In this document: positions 48,481-61,669 of the stretch, piece by piece
Position numbering within the stretch: the stretch's first letter is position 1
Layout: each line of letters opens with the position of its first letter
Assembly: GCF_023856365.1 (NCBI RefSeq)
Contig: NC_064555.1
Span: 18,858,254-18,922,253, forward strand
Direction of reading: 5' to 3'
DNA from: Brienomyrus brachyistius
Taxonomy: Eukaryota; Chordata; Actinopteri; Osteoglossiformes; Mormyridae
Length of the DNA: 64,000 bases
Made by a program: the position numbers and the translations under genes
Notes under the pieces: model-generated
Told to the model about the DNA's origin: nothing
The model's input: only the letters and a program-made list of their open reading frames with translations
The model's database searches: none

Positions 48481-51464
48481 GTCTGTGTTTGTAGGTATGA
48501 TCAGGAACAAGGCATTACTTGTAGAGTGGTGAATACAAAAGCAGAGCCATAGGACTAGTTTAGTATCAAGTAAGAAGGAGCAATAAACACTCTTAAAGGC
48601 AAACAGAGCTATGATGATTACAGTTATCTTAAACAAAAGTGGCCTAACCAGCCTATTTCCAGGGATTTCCTCCATTAAAAGCCACTGGGTATTTAATTTA
48701 CATAAAGATAGCTGTAGGAGCATAGAACATTAAGGGCTATAGATTACAGACATAAAACATTTAATATCAGGATGATGACTGGAGCTCCCCCTGGAAGTAT
48801 ATCTTTCGAAACAGAGAAAAATGATTGGGCTTTATACAATATTATTGCACATTTGGCTAAGAATTCTGGCCAGTATCCTGTGCTGGTTTTAATAATAGCA
48901 CACCCGCCCAACATTCACAGCTAAGTACGTGTAGGTAGTGCAACCAGGTGGAATATTTGCATACAATGGCTTTGCATGATATGACAATGAGTGCAGAAAG
49001 GCTGATGTCATCTGAACGCTGTGTTCCAGATGGACGGCTATTACAAGTATTAACTCTGCATTAATACTATATCTTTTTCAGTAGCCTCTTATAGTTAGCA
49101 GAACTTGGGCACACGCAGGTTCAAGGCACTTTACTGCAATGCAAGTCAGGATTCACTGCGGACAGGTTGAAATGCTCTGCGAACAAGCAGATTATTTTGC
49201 TTCATGGGACAGCCCTCAGTCACCGTTCTAACATACGGTGTCAAATTACTGCTTAAGGAGTACTGGTCTATTGTCCAGATTTTTAACAACAATTTCTGTG
49301 ACTGCCAGGCTAATACCTTGTTTGTTTTCGGTCATTTAATTTGCCTGGCCATCTCCGCTGTTAACCACTATGATAATAATTATGTCATTATGCCATTATG
49401 TAATTATCCATTAAATGGCAAGATGGCAGCTTTAGTGGGCATACAGACTAAGCAGACCACAGTGCGCTAGAAACGCGGTTTAGCATTCACCTTAAATCAG
49501 CCTTTTTCTTCCTGGGAACACGATGTGCTTGGAACTCGATCTCCTTTAAGCAGTATGGGCTTGCTGGTGTCAAAAATTCAGCCAGTAACTGGCCAGCATC
49601 AAGGGAGTGGACTGTATGTGGTTCAGATCAAAGCAAATTTGCCAAGGAGAAAGGCATGTGCCTGGAGGACCTACACTTCAGTGTCTGATTAATTACACCG
49701 TGTCTGTTTATGCCTTTTTTATGCTTTTATTCTTATGGCTTATTATCTAATCCATGACTTGAAATGGCAGCTTTGGGGAAGCAGAATCATAAACATCACG
49801 CTAGAGTAAGTTTTTGCTATGTATGTATTTTTGGATAGTGTGTGTCATATGGATCCAAACGGCCACGCTAGCTAGCCAGCACTCTGCTGTTTCTCCGGGC
49901 CCCGCTTCCCTCTCGCCTCTGATCTCTATGGCGTCTGTGTGCCTCACCTGCCACTGACATTCACTGAGAGTGGGTGGAGGACACAGTGGTGTCACGGCGG
50001 ATGTGCTGCCTGTCCCCAGACCCGCCAGTCCTCCCAGCGGCTAATTGGCTGCTCTTCCATCACTTCCCCCCACCGCCAGTCGCCGGAAGGTCCCTCAGAG
50101 CGACGCTGCCTTCTTTTGCATCCCGGTTTGTTACAGAAAAACAAAAAAAAAACGAAAGTTTGCCAGAGCATATCTAAGAACATACAGGCATTCGGGCTGG
50201 AAGTTGTCAAGTATGAGATGAGCTGTAATGGGAAGGGCTTAAAAAATGGAGGAAATAAAAAAGAACACATGAAGATGGGAAATAAAAATAGCAGAGCTAA
50301 GCACCTTGAAATCTGAATCATTTAGAGGAGGAGTGTGAGCCCTAGATGAGCACGGATGGCAGGGAGGGGCCCACACACTGCAGGATGAGGAACATTACGC
50401 TGAGAATAACAGAAGTTCAGCTGCAGGGAAAAACTGGAGACACTTTGAACTACAGATATTTTGCTCCCTGCACAGTGGTATGAAATATCCTGAAATATGC
50501 ACTCAGTGCCCGCTGCCCGTGCTTTGTACAGGGGCACTCCTGAGACCCAGAGCCACTCTCACCACTATTCAGTGACATTTTTACATTTCAGCTTCTCTGG
50601 GTTTTTGTCTGACTGGAGTGGGAGCAGAAACCCCATCAGTATGGCCAGGCCAGGCTATACAGCAGGGGCAGAGGTGATTCCAAAAACCTCAAGGCATCTT
50701 TACGTACATAGGGTTTTACATAGAGTGTTATTGGGCAGGAGAAATGTGATGAGGAGGATAAAGAATGAGGGAGACCTGTTTATAAGGTGCGGGTTGGGGT
50801 AAGTGAGGCCTCCTTAGGATTTGTCTCCCAGCAAAATGACTGTGACAGGGCCTGAGGCGTCAGCGAGCGGCTAAATCAGCATGCCATTTGAAACATGCAC
50901 AATTTTCATGAATAAACCAAGGTCAGGAAGGCCAGTGAACTACAGAAAGTGAAAGGAGACAGAGAAGCATGGACTGAAAACTTTGTTTCAGTAGTGAATT
51001 TGCAGCAGAGCACGCGAAGCCAATTAAGCTGGAACTGACAGCGTGTGGAGAATTCTGCAGTAGATTATGCAGTGAGCATCTTTGTAAAGTAATTGGCCAT
51101 GGAGCAGCCAAGGAGACTGGCCCATGCATACGAGACCCATCATTACCGTGACCTGCTGAGTCCGTTTGAAAGGCCGCCAGCTGGAGTAATATTGCCTCAT
51201 TCTGTCATTACAGGAAGAGAGATCCTGAAAATGAGTCTAGAGACAACTTGTTAAAAAAAAGACCCCAAGGTGGCCTGTTTTACTGGCCTTTGAAGGTACA
51301 ACTGAAAACATAATTGTTTGATATGTTCTATAAAATAAGTCAAAAACTAGAGGGATTTCTAAAGATGCTGCATGGACAGGTTCTTTAAACTATACAAAAC
51401 AAGTGTTTTAAGTCATCAGCAGGGATACTGCAGAATCAGTGCCGAATGTCAGCCAGATGCTTCT

Positions 51465-52420
51465 GACACACGTAAGGAGTTAACAGACCTCAGTCATAGA
51501 TCCTCCAGATGTTTGATACACACATACTGTAAGGAGTTAACAGACCTCAGTCATAGATCCTCCAGATGTTTGACACACACATACTGTAAGGGGTTAACAG
51601 ACCTCAGTCATAGATCCTCCAGATGTTTGACACACACATACTGTAAGGGGTTAACAGACCTCAGTCACAGGTCCTCCAGATGTTTGACACACACATACTG
51701 TAAGGAGTTAACAGACCTCAGTCATAGATCCTCCAGATGTTTGACACACACGTAAGGGGTTAGCATACCTCAGTCGCAGATCCTCCAGATGTTTCTGACA
51801 CATAAACGTAAGGGAATAGCATACCTCAGTCATAGATCCTCCAGATGTTTGACACACACATACTGTAAGGGGTTAACAGACCTCAGTCATAGATCCTCCA
51901 GATGTTTGACACACACACATACTGTAAGGAGTTAACAGACCTCAGTCATAGATCTTCCAGATGTTTAACACACACATACTGTAAGGAGTTAACAGACCTC
52001 AGTCATAGATCCTCCAGATGTTTGACACACACACATACTGTAAGGAGTTAACAGACCTCAGTCATAGATCTTCCAGATGTTTGACACACACATACTGTAA
52101 GGAGTTAACAGACCTCAGTCATAGATCCTCCAGATGTTTGACACACACATACTGTATGGAGTTAACAAACCTCAGTCATAGATCCTCCAGATGTTTGACA
52201 CACACACATACTGTAAGGAGTTAACAGACCTCAGTCATAGATCCTCCAGATGTTTGACACACACATTCTGTAAGGAGTTAACAGACCTCAGTCACAGGTC
52301 CTACAGATGATTCTGACACATAAACGTAAGGGGTTAGCATACCTGTCGCAGATCCTCCAGATGTTTGACAAACACGTAAGGGGTTAGCATACCTCAGTCG
52401 CAGATCCTCCAGATGACTTT
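51465..52420. repeat. 57-bp minisatellite, about 16-17 copies
   Basis: The unit contains TAAGGAGTTAACAGACCTCA, GTCATAGATCCTCCAGATG and TTTGACACACACATACTG. The period is 57 bp in the regular part, 19 codons, so an open frame runs through several copies as a 19-residue repeat (KELTDLSHRSSRCLTHTYC). No splice or start context supports translation. Shorter variant units lie at 51740-51840 and 52290-52420. Confidence 0.95.
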
Positions 52421-53039
52421 CCAAGCACATCATCCTTTTCACTTTCTTGCACTTTTTGCATAATTTCTGTCCATTCTAATTCCCCTTTAGTAAATTATGT
52501 CTGGTGTCATCTCTGCCGTGAAATATTGTATAATTCATTGTGTTGACAGACATCTTCAAAAACCTTTCTGAAATTTCATTAAATTGTGCGTGGCACTTAA
52601 CCAAATAAAGTAATTTGTTGAATCTCATGTGATTTAATTTTTTAAATCTTACCCCATGTTTAAACTAAGCCTGTTTCTGAGAATAAACAAAAAATTCTGT
52701 ATATAATATATAATACTGCGTTATAACTCTCAGGTCTTGTGACCTTCTTGGGAAATAATCTTTCCAAAAATCTGTTTCACATTGTATAATGTATGTTTAG
52801 TATTATTAAATATTACTTTACTATAGCTTGCACAAGCTTTACGGCCTGTCACAAGGACCATTAATGTAAATTTGTCAAAGGGAATCAGAAACCAATTAGC
52901 CACCCTGGTGCAAAATGAAAGTTACTATGTCAGCCTTTCAGGAAAGTTGATTGATTAATGTTTCCATAAAACTGAAAATCAAAAACAAGTTTTAGGATTA
53001 CTTTTGAGTTTCTTGCACAGTTTTTACATTAGTTAGGAA

Positions 53040-53600
53040 CTATTCTTTTTGGGTTATTTGTCATTAGTTATGGGTTATCTGATAAGGGCTGTGGTTTATG
53101 GGTTATGGGTTATCAGTTATGAGGTATTCGTTGTAGGTTATTTGTAATGTGTAATGTTTTATTAGTTGGGGGATATGGGTTATGCAATATGAATTTTAGC
53201 TAAGCATTTTGGGTTATGCATTATGCGTTATTAGCTATGGGTTATGCATTATTAGCTATGAGTTATGGGTTATTCATTATGTGTTATTAGCTATGAGTTA
53301 TGGGTTATGCATTATGCGTTAGATGTGCGTTATGGGTTATGCATTATGTGTTATTAGCTATGGGTTATGCGTTATTAGCTATGAGTTATGGGTTATTCAT
53401 TATGCGTTATTAGCTATGAGTTATGGGTTATGCATTATGCGTTAGCTGTGCGTTATGGGTTATGCATTATGCGTTATTAACTATGAGTTATTGGTTATGC
53501 ATTATGTGTTAGCTGTGCGTTATGGGTTATGCATTATGCGTTATTAACTATGAGTTATTGGTTATTCATTATGCGTTAGCTGTGCATTATGGGTTATGTG
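53040..53600. repeat. TTATGGG-type minisatellite
   Basis: Short units built from GGGTTATGCATTATGCG and TTATTAGCTATGAG, about 34 bp each in the regular part, AT-rich and variable. Confidence 0.92.
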
Positions 53601-54539
53601 TGCATTTGGGTGGGTGTTTCTGTGAGCAGATGAAGGGTGACTTGAGTCTCAGGCTCTCTTGGGAACTGAGGGAAAGGATAAATATCTCATTGGCATATTT
53701 TGGTCATGTAAGGACAGAGACAACTGAGTGCCAGGAACCCTGCTGAACAAAACTATGGCACATTCTTAAAAGATGTCAACACGAAATCAGGGGGTAGGGG
53801 CAATTGCTTGCGGTGTCAAGGTGAGCTAACTGGCTGTTTAGCTCACAAGCAGCTCACTAGACTATATGTCACATTATCGTATGTTCACTAGTGGGAAGTA
53901 TCACAGGATTGACACCTTTTCTGCGCTTTCTGTCAAACACCCTGCCTATTTCTCAGCCTTTACTTTTTCTGTAATCTCTTGTGTTACTGGGTGTTGCCAG
54001 CAGGTGCTGTGGTGGTGAAGACACCAAGATTGCAGTTTGATATAATTTTGTTTCTGTTAGAGGTACGAAAGACAGAGTTGTTGTTCAGAATATAAATATA
54101 AATGATACATGAGTTTAGCCTGTATCAGTGTGGGGCAGTGTAGGGTGAAGGTTAGGGTTAGTGTAGTTATATGTGGCAGAGGATGCTCTCTTGTCAGCTG
54201 TGGCAGGGCTCTCCTCGCTTTCTGTTTTTCCTGTATTTGGGGGAACACCAGTGAAGTGACAGGTCTGATGTGCACTGGCAGTGTCTGCAGCACAGACTGT
54301 CTGCTTCATGGCTGGGGCGCTGTCTGCAGTGGTGGATGAGAAAACAGTGATGCGAGTAATTGAGTGAAACCGAGAGGCGTGCCTTTGAATGGCTCCGCCG
54401 GTGGGCAGATGTGAGCTCCAGCTGACACACCTTCTCTGCAGTTCTGTAAAGGTCATCGTCATAAGGACGTCCAGTGTATAGCTCCTTGTGTCAGTCCTTT
54501 CTCACATACTTACATGTACAGGTGTCCCCCTGAGCAGCA

Positions 54540-54740
54540 CATGGGCTGTGGGCATGTACAGGTGCACAGTCACGACTTTTCTCTGTTGCTTTTGTTGTGG
54601 GCATGTGCAGGTGCACAGACAGTACCTTCCTGTGGTGTTTTGGCTGTGGGCATTTGCAGGTGCACAGGTACAACCTTCCTGTGCTGCTTTGGCTGTGGGC
54701 ATGTGCAGGTGCACAGGCAGTTCCTTCCTGTGCTGCCAGC
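54540..54740. repeat. 49-bp tandem repeat, 4 copies
   Basis: GCATGTACAGGTGCACAG at 54552 recurs at 54601, 54650 and 54699, a regular 49-bp period, with TTCCTGTG.TG.TTTGGCTG between. Confidence 0.93.
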
Positions 54741-56832
54741 AAGGCCCGGGCAGCAGGGGGCTACTTGCTTCCTAGCATGTGCTGAGGACCAGGATACACT
54801 CTACCTTATCCACAGGTTCCATCTGTCCTCACATCTGTCCATGAGAGAACTGTTCAAGTTCCCTCAGCAGTTGGCTCTAGTTGTATTTCACACCCTGTGT
54901 GTGTTTGGTAGACAAAGCCTTTAAAGCCTATTTGTGTGGTTGGCATTTTGCATTGGCCCTTATCTGATATTGCTTACACAGCTTACCAATTTTTCATTGT
55001 CTGTTTGCAGAGGTTCATTCTGTGTTGTTTACGTTGGCTTAATTTAAGGTTGCATGGGTAATAATCTTTCTGTCAGTGCTTAAGGCCCTAAGCACCCTGA
55101 GATCGACTGCCGATGGACTTTATTCCCTCGATCAAACCCTGTGCAGAGGGGTGAAGCATTTTGGGCACTGATCCAGCTTCTACTGCAGGGTACTGCACCA
55201 CAGAGAGTAGCTGAGGATGTGGTCCACGTAGTTCAGTGATGGCATGCTATCACTCTGCTGCCACCTTGCTCCACTTAACACGGGCAAGGTTCCAAACCTG
55301 GTTCTGACCCAGAGAGAAGGAGTATGGGCTGAGGACAGGAGCAGTGCTGGCTCCACTGCAGGGGAGGGGCAGAACCTGATGTATCGATGAGGCAGAGATT
55401 AAGTTTTTGATTTGCAGGCCCTGCAGTCACTGCACAGAAGCAGAAAATGCATGATGCTGGGGAGATTCTTCACCTTTGTTTAGAGTGTGTCTCTGCTTTT
55501 GCATGGGCTTGTCCTTATTTTTGTTTTGTGTCTTATCCTTATCTTTGGGTATGTGTGTGTCTCTGTGTCCGTCTTTGAGGGGGTGCTGTTTGGGGGTGAG
55601 GTCAGCGCTGCATTGGGTATGTGTGTGTGTCTGTTGTTTGTGTATCTGTCAGTATGAGAGGGGGTGTGGTTTGGGGGTGAGGTCAGTGCTCCCTGGCTTA
55701 TAAGCTATTGCATCCTATTGTCCTGTTGCTTGTCGTCCTGCTGTATGCTGTCAGCCAATGAAAACAATGTTTTCTGAATTATGTTTCGGTTCCTGGGAAT
55801 AGGTGAATAAAGGATCTTTATTGTATTATGTTTGCCAAGCAAATACTTTTATCCGAAGCAGTTCAGCTTACAGTTTACCAGTTTAAATATTTATACAGTT
55901 GGAGGGTCCAGTGACAGGATACATACCTTTTTTTCTTGCAGGGCACAGTCAGATAGGACTGCCACAGCATGACTTGACCTGGGATTTTAAGCCCCCTGCT
56001 CTGTTGGCTCAGTTTCTATACCACTAAGCAGCTTTAATTGTGAAGTATAGAAACGGGACTGTGTTACTCTGAGTGTTTTCTTGCCTACTGCCTGCTGATA
56101 CTTTGTTTGGGAAGCTCATTAAGGACGGCATGGGTCAACAAACACCTTGCTTTGATGATGGGGAGAGTAAGCCACCTAAAGGGCAGAAGGAGTAACTACA
56201 CCCCAGTGCATTCTCTGGTGATGGAAAGTCTTCATCTTGGCCTGTTTTCTACTGGGTGCCTAATAATGCTGATTTATTTCTGCCATTTAGATTGGAGATT
56301 TCCTGGGGTTTTTGCCTGGAGGTATACAAATAAACTGCTGCAGTTTACTATTTGAGCTGTATTCCCAGGGAAAGCACATATCTTCAAATTATGTTTCCTT
56401 TGCCAGTTATCCTTTCAATAATGAATAGCTAGAAAGCACTCAGAAAAGTAAAATAAACGCGAAAGTGTTTCATTCTACTTCTTAGAACCCCTTCCACAGT
56501 TCCTTGTCCCTAACGGTACTGTTTTTGGAGGCTGGTCAATGCTTGAACAGAAACTGAATTGTGTGTACTGTTTGGAGAAACAGCGTCCCAATCCAGCTCC
56601 TTTTATCCTGACCAGTAGCTACATTACATGGAGATCAGAGTTTCCCCTGGCTCAAAATGAGGCTGCACCATCCTGGTCATGTGTACACACATACGTGCAC
56701 GTATTCCATAACTTCAACTGGCTCAGGCAAACACTTTTTTCAAGCAGCGTGTTTTACGAGTTCTAATAATTTTTATTAAAATAATAAATAAATTATTCAG
56801 TAAATTAATAAATAAAATAATTTATTAAATGC

Positions 56833-56884
56833 CTTCATAATGCATTATAATGGTCAGTATAAACCATTATAATGCATTATGAAG
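56833..56884. repeat. Perfect inverted repeat, 21-bp arms, 10-bp loop
   Basis: CTTCATAATGCATTATAATG G at 56833-56853 is the exact reverse complement of 56864-56884. Related TAATGCATTATGAAGG pieces continue to about 56990, indicating a small palindromic transposon of the kind common in fish. Confidence 0.92.
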
Positions 56885-58368
56885 ACATTTATAATGCATA
56901 ATAAATGCGTGCTACTTAATAAATGCATTATAATGCATTATGAAGGTATCCATAATGCATTTTTCATGAGTGCTTTAAGTAAAGTGTTAGCCAGTGTTCC
57001 TAGTCTGCTGGATATCTCAGATGAGAAGAATATAATTGATGGATGAGGAGTAATACGAGTTGGAGATGATGAAGATCAGAGTGTGCTTGTCCTTGGCTTC
57101 TCTTTTCCTGTCTTATTCTTGCTGATTCCATCAGACAGCACCAGGCACAACGATGGCTCTGGCTCAGCTGAGCTCTGCCGTAATGCTATGACCTTGGAAT
57201 TGCGATTTGGGATTTAAAGACAATGTGGACAGGAAATGTGCTTTATGTGTGACATATCTCATTTAGTGTGTCTGTATATTAGTAAAGAAATGCAGACATT
57301 TCTGAAAAGTCGGTGAAATATGTACTGGTGGGATTTGAAGGACGGCCTTTTTGGTTTCTATACTGTGGAAGAATTACCCCTATAATCCTTTGTCCCTCAG
57401 CATGGATCAGCTGTGCTTGCGTACATGTATTGGTCAGACAGCACCACTGCACACAAATACTTACTGAGAGAGTGAAGAGAGCTCTCTGGCTCCCGTTATG
57501 CCGCTGTGACGTCCATCTGACTTTCTCCTGTCTCTCTCACACACCCACTAGCAGATGTCCCCACTTAATAAGATCATCTTAACAGTTTGCTCTGCTCAGC
57601 CACTCTCTCTGCTCTGTGATGTCAGCTGTAATGGTTACTCAGCTGTCCCACAAGGTTGCTCTCACATAGACATCCCATGATTTCCTGCACGGATACTCAT
57701 TGGTAATTATTTCATCTTTTCAGGAGAATGCTGGATTATTTTTGTTACACTCTGGATTGCTGAAGCCACAACTGAGCTTCACTCCTATAACACTGGAATG
57801 ACCTTCAAAAGGGATTAAATGTGAAGAAGCTCAAACTAAACAAGAAATGAAAGACAGAATGATCTTGTGAATGACAAAAACAGAACTGCAGACCGACTTT
57901 AATCTTGAAAAGGGTTAAGAGAAATGTATGCAGGCGCTGTCCAAGAGGCCCTGTTGACATGAACTCCCTGTGGGCGCGCTAAAGTTTCCCTGAGGCTTCC
58001 AGAAAAGGTGGCTCCTCCTGGGACATCGGGGCCCTGCCAGAGATTCGGAGACTGAATATATTAACCTTGAATTCTGCTTTTCACTGAAATCTTCCGGAAT
58101 CTTCACAGCTTGGCCATTTGCCCAAAGGTTACTAATGCGAGCATCTAGTCGGCGGATTACGCCTCCTGTTGGATGTCAACAGGGCTGGGTGCTGACATTT
58201 ACACATTTCATGCCAGGCATGCCCAAAATTTGCCTGCGTGACAGCTCAGCACCATGCAAACCCAATCATTGCAGCAGACCCACCATACAGCAGTATATAT
58301 TGCTACAAACACTTGCGTCATTTGTGGGAATAGGGAGGTCAGGCCCCTTATTGCTGGCCCATGCAGTG

Positions 58369-58618
58369 GAGGTGAGTGTAGCAGCCAGCTCATGACTATG
58401 CAGTAGGGGTCAGTGTGGCAACCAGTTCATGGCCATGCAGTGGGGGTCAGTGTGGCAGCCGGTTCATGACCATGCAGTAGGGGTCAGTGTGGCTGCCAGT
58501 TCATGCTCATGCAGTCGGGGTCAATGTGGCAGCCGGTTCATGACCATGCAGTAGGGGTCAGTGTGGCTGCCAGTTCATGATCATGCAGTAGGAGTCAATA
58601 TGGCAGCTGGTTCATGGC
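58369..58618. repeat. 37-bp tandem repeat, about 6-7 copies
   Basis: The unit contains TTCATGACCATGCAGTAGG and GGTCAGTGTGGCTGCCAG. Regular 37-bp spacing with a few changes per copy. Confidence 0.93.
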
Positions 58619-59476
58619 GAGGGGTGAAGCTGCTGAGATCCTTTGACACTGTGGGGCAGTGTGGGAAGTTGTGCCATAACATCAGGCCACCTTAGCCCGT
58701 TTGTCTGTGTATTGCACACGCAGCTGGACTATATATTTCACCTTAATTTTTTTATCACTGCTTTGTTCTTGAGGAATCTGAGAGGCCCAGATTACTGGAG
58801 GAGCTTTGAGACTGACTGCATCTCTTGGGGCTTAGAGCGGGATTTAGACTGCAGCCCTGGAGTTATGCATCGATGTAATGAATCCCTTGACAGTCTGCCT
58901 CAGCCCTCCAGTGGTCATACTATGCATTTCCCCCAAGCTGAATTTCTCAGAATCCCCTCTGTATACATTAATAAAGCAAGTTTTCACTTCCCCCATATTG
59001 CATTTTCCCAAATCCCCTCTAATAATATAAGACCAATATAAGACATAACTTGGCAGTTATGTTAAGGTAAATCATTCTCAGGGATAAACAGAGGAAGCAG
59101 GGAGAGGCTCAACAAAACACAAGAAAACAGCAAAGATAAAAGAGTCTTGGCAGGTTAAGAATGTTAAATGAGTGTTGTGCTGGTGTTGCTGTTACGAGTC
59201 GCAGGGTGTTAGCGACTGCAGATTCTGCCTGCTGGCAGCAGAGAAAGGTAACGACAAGAAACACAAGCTATAGCTTTGCAGGCAACAAGGGGCGCTGTAG
59301 CTTCTCAAAACTTTGGGTGACTGATGATGGAGGACGCTGCCTACCCCCACTCTCCTCACCGTCTAAGAAAAATATCATAATTACAGTGCGGTTGATGATG
59401 ATGATGATGATGACAAATATTAGAACGGCCGCTGTTTAAGGCCGCTTTTCTAACCCCGTTGTTTTGTGCTTTGCAG

Positions 59477-59748
59477 GGTCATTCATGTTGGTGAACTCCT
59501 CCCAGCATGCCGAGGGGGCGCGCGCCCGTCTCTCGCTGCGCCCGCTGAGTGAGAACGACACACACTGTGTTCAGTTCAGCTACTTCCTATACAGCCGTGA
59601 CGGCCACAGCCCCGGTGCCCTGCGCGTCTTCGTGCGTGTGAATGGCGGTCCCCTAGGCAGCCCCGTCTGGAACGCCTCCGGCTCACATGGCCGGCAGTGG
59701 CACCAGGTGGAGCTGGCCATCAGCACCTTCTGGCCCAGTGACTACCAG
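59477..59748 (+). CDS. ptpru: Receptor-type tyrosine-protein phosphatase U, exon 3 (core of MAM domain)
   Basis: Residues 67-157. [14 protein letters not shown] is followed by [20 protein letters not shown] (third MAM cysteine, Cys97), then [27 protein letters not shown] and STFWPSDYQ. This is almost residue-for-residue human PTPRU in the conserved parts and distinguishes it from PTPRM, PTPRK and PTPRT. Possible N-glycosylation sites are NSS, NDT and NAS. Acceptor TTTGCAG ends at 59476 and donor GTGAGG starts at 59749. The exon is phase 1 to 0. Its GC content is much higher than the flanking introns. Confidence 0.97.
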
Positions 59749-60292
59749 GTGAGGCTCCATGATGCTACCCAGACCAGATAGCTGTTACACTGGCCCAGTG
59801 CGAAATAGTTCAGAAATGCTGCTGGGGAGTATGGTCTTGTAAGTACTTTCATATTTTTGTATTCGCAGTGTAATGGGTACTAAACTTTAAATAGCCTAGT
59901 AAAATAGCTAGCTAGCTACCGTAACTATGCTGAAGGCAGATGGTTAATGTAGCGTAGCTTGGCTACATCATAAGGCTTCGTTGCAAGCTGATTGGCTGAC
60001 CAACATGATATGATACAGTCTCGTCTTGTACCTACCATCATTTACCTATGACATGCTACGTTGTGACAGAGGTTAGTGAAAAATGGTCAATCAACTTGCC
60101 CGGCATACTTTTTTACTGGCTAGCTAGCTGGTGTAGCTACGCTTAAGGCAGATGACTAATGTAGCTAACCATTGCGTATGTCGAATCATGATTTATTCTA
60201 CCCTTTTTACTTTGAATGGTGTCACTATAAATGAGCATGGACATCGCTCTCTTAAAATAAGTCATTCTCTTCTTCCCCAGCCACCTACCTAC

Positions 60293-60296
<4 letters not shown>

Positions 60297-60339
<43 letters not shown>

Positions 60340-60340
60340 G
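60297..60340. repeat. (GT)n microsatellite
   Basis: An uninterrupted GT run of about 18 repeats with a GC interruption at the end. Confidence 0.95.
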
Positions 60341-60399
60341 TTTGCATTGATCACATGGGGACCTAAAGTGTAGTAAAACCTGAAACTTCTTTACTTTTG

Positions 60400-60580
60400 A
60401 AGACATTTTTCAGGTCCCCATTTGGATAATCTCAATTTTATAAAAATCTGTGAATGCAATTTAAAAAAGAAAAAAGTAAATGTTAGGGCTGGGTCGGGGT
60501 TAAAGGTATTGTGAATGGGATTATGGTTTTTCTCATGGATATGAGTGGAAGGTCCCCATTTAGATAGATATGCCAATGTG
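60400..60580 (+). repeat. Interspersed repeat, copy B
   Basis: Same family as 48260-48480: CAGGTCCCCATTTGGATAAT, AAAATCTGTGAATGCAATTT, a GGGTTA-type centre, and AAGGTCCCCATTTAGATAG at the end. Confidence 0.6.
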
Positions 60581-60957
60581 TGTGTGTCTGTCTGCCTGTG
60601 AGGGAGACAGTGAATAATTAGAGTGGAGAGCTAATGTGTGAGGCTCTGGTCATCTTAACAGCGCAAGTGGGGGATCCTTAAGTACTCCTCCCGCTCTCGC
60701 ATGGCAAATGAAACAAATGTTAGTGCCCCACTCGGGCTGCTGCCTTGGAAACATCGCAGAAGTTAGTGCCCTCCTGAGCAAAACACAAGGAATGGGCAGG
60801 AGCCCAGGCCCCCAGCCTTAAAGCTCACCCCGCCTGATGTTTAAAAATCTGCGCCAGCATACTCTGAAAGCTATGAGTGGCCCGCATCTTGAATCTAACT
60901 ACTGTAAAGAGAATGCAAGTAACAATAGTGGAAATCAGTTTCTAGGCCAGCAGCAGC

Positions 60958-61150
60958 ACATTCAATTCAATTTTATTTGTATAGCACGTTTTCACATTAC
61001 ATTGTCTCAGAGCACTTTACAGCATCCCCCCCCAAAGCCCCCAGTGAGCAAGCCAGAGGCGACAGTAGCAAGGAAAAACTCCCTAGAAGGAAGAAACCTT
61101 AGGAGGAACCAGACTCAAAGGGGGGGCCCATCCTCCAGGGGGCGGTGGGG
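60958..61150 (+). repeat. Interspersed repeat (CAATTCAATTTTATTTGTATAG type)
   Basis: CAATTTTATTTGTATAGCAC, then AGCAAGCCAGAGGCGACAG, AAGGAAAAACTCCCTAGAAG and AGGAACCAGACTCAAAGG form a block that I recognise as highly repeated in teleosts. The class is unknown to me. Confidence 0.65.
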
Positions 61151-61669
61151 AAAATCAATAGATCTGTCGAGTTTGTCGCATGAGTCTGTCGCAGCATGTT
61201 TGCCTTTCTGGAACGCTGATTTCCCTTTTTACCTTTGCTGATGCCCGGTGTGTGGTGAGGAGGGATGGCAGGGCAGAGCTGGGCATCCAGGGACACTTGG
61301 TGGCAGTTTGCACTGGGACCTGGCCCCATTCTAGGGCAGTCGCCAAGTGTGCATGTGTGTGTAAATGGTGCAATAGAAATTGTGTTTCTCTAAATCGAAT
61401 TTAAATAAAGGTAAAGAAAATTGTACAAAAGCTATTTACAAAAATAATCACTTATGCAGTGCATAGAGCCAGGAGCTGGTCCCAAAAGGCACAGAGCATG
61501 AGACACTTTGAATGAGATGCCAGGTTATCACAGGGCACATACACTTGTGCATTATGGGTAATTTAGGGACACAATTTCAGCTGCCCACTGAGCCACCATG
61601 TAACAGAGTCCCTGAAAGCCAGTGTGAACTGCGCTTCTTTTTGTGCACTTAGCCAATAATATGCAGCTG

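Larger units (their letters stand above)
45533..59476 (+). other. ptpru intron 2 (13.9 kb)
   Basis: Phase-1 intron from GTGAGC to TTGCAG. It holds a Tc1-like MITE, two inverted-repeat structures and at least five tandem arrays, listed separately. Intervals 45.5-47.1, 48.5-51.4, 52.5-53.0, 54.8-56.7, 57.0-58.3 and 58.7-59.4 kb contain nothing I can call. Confidence 0.85.

Noticed and set aside
51465..52420. Regularly spaced repeats that could superficially suggest a CRISPR array
   Set aside because: The copies are contiguous with no unique spacers, and the genome is vertebrate; this is a minisatellite.
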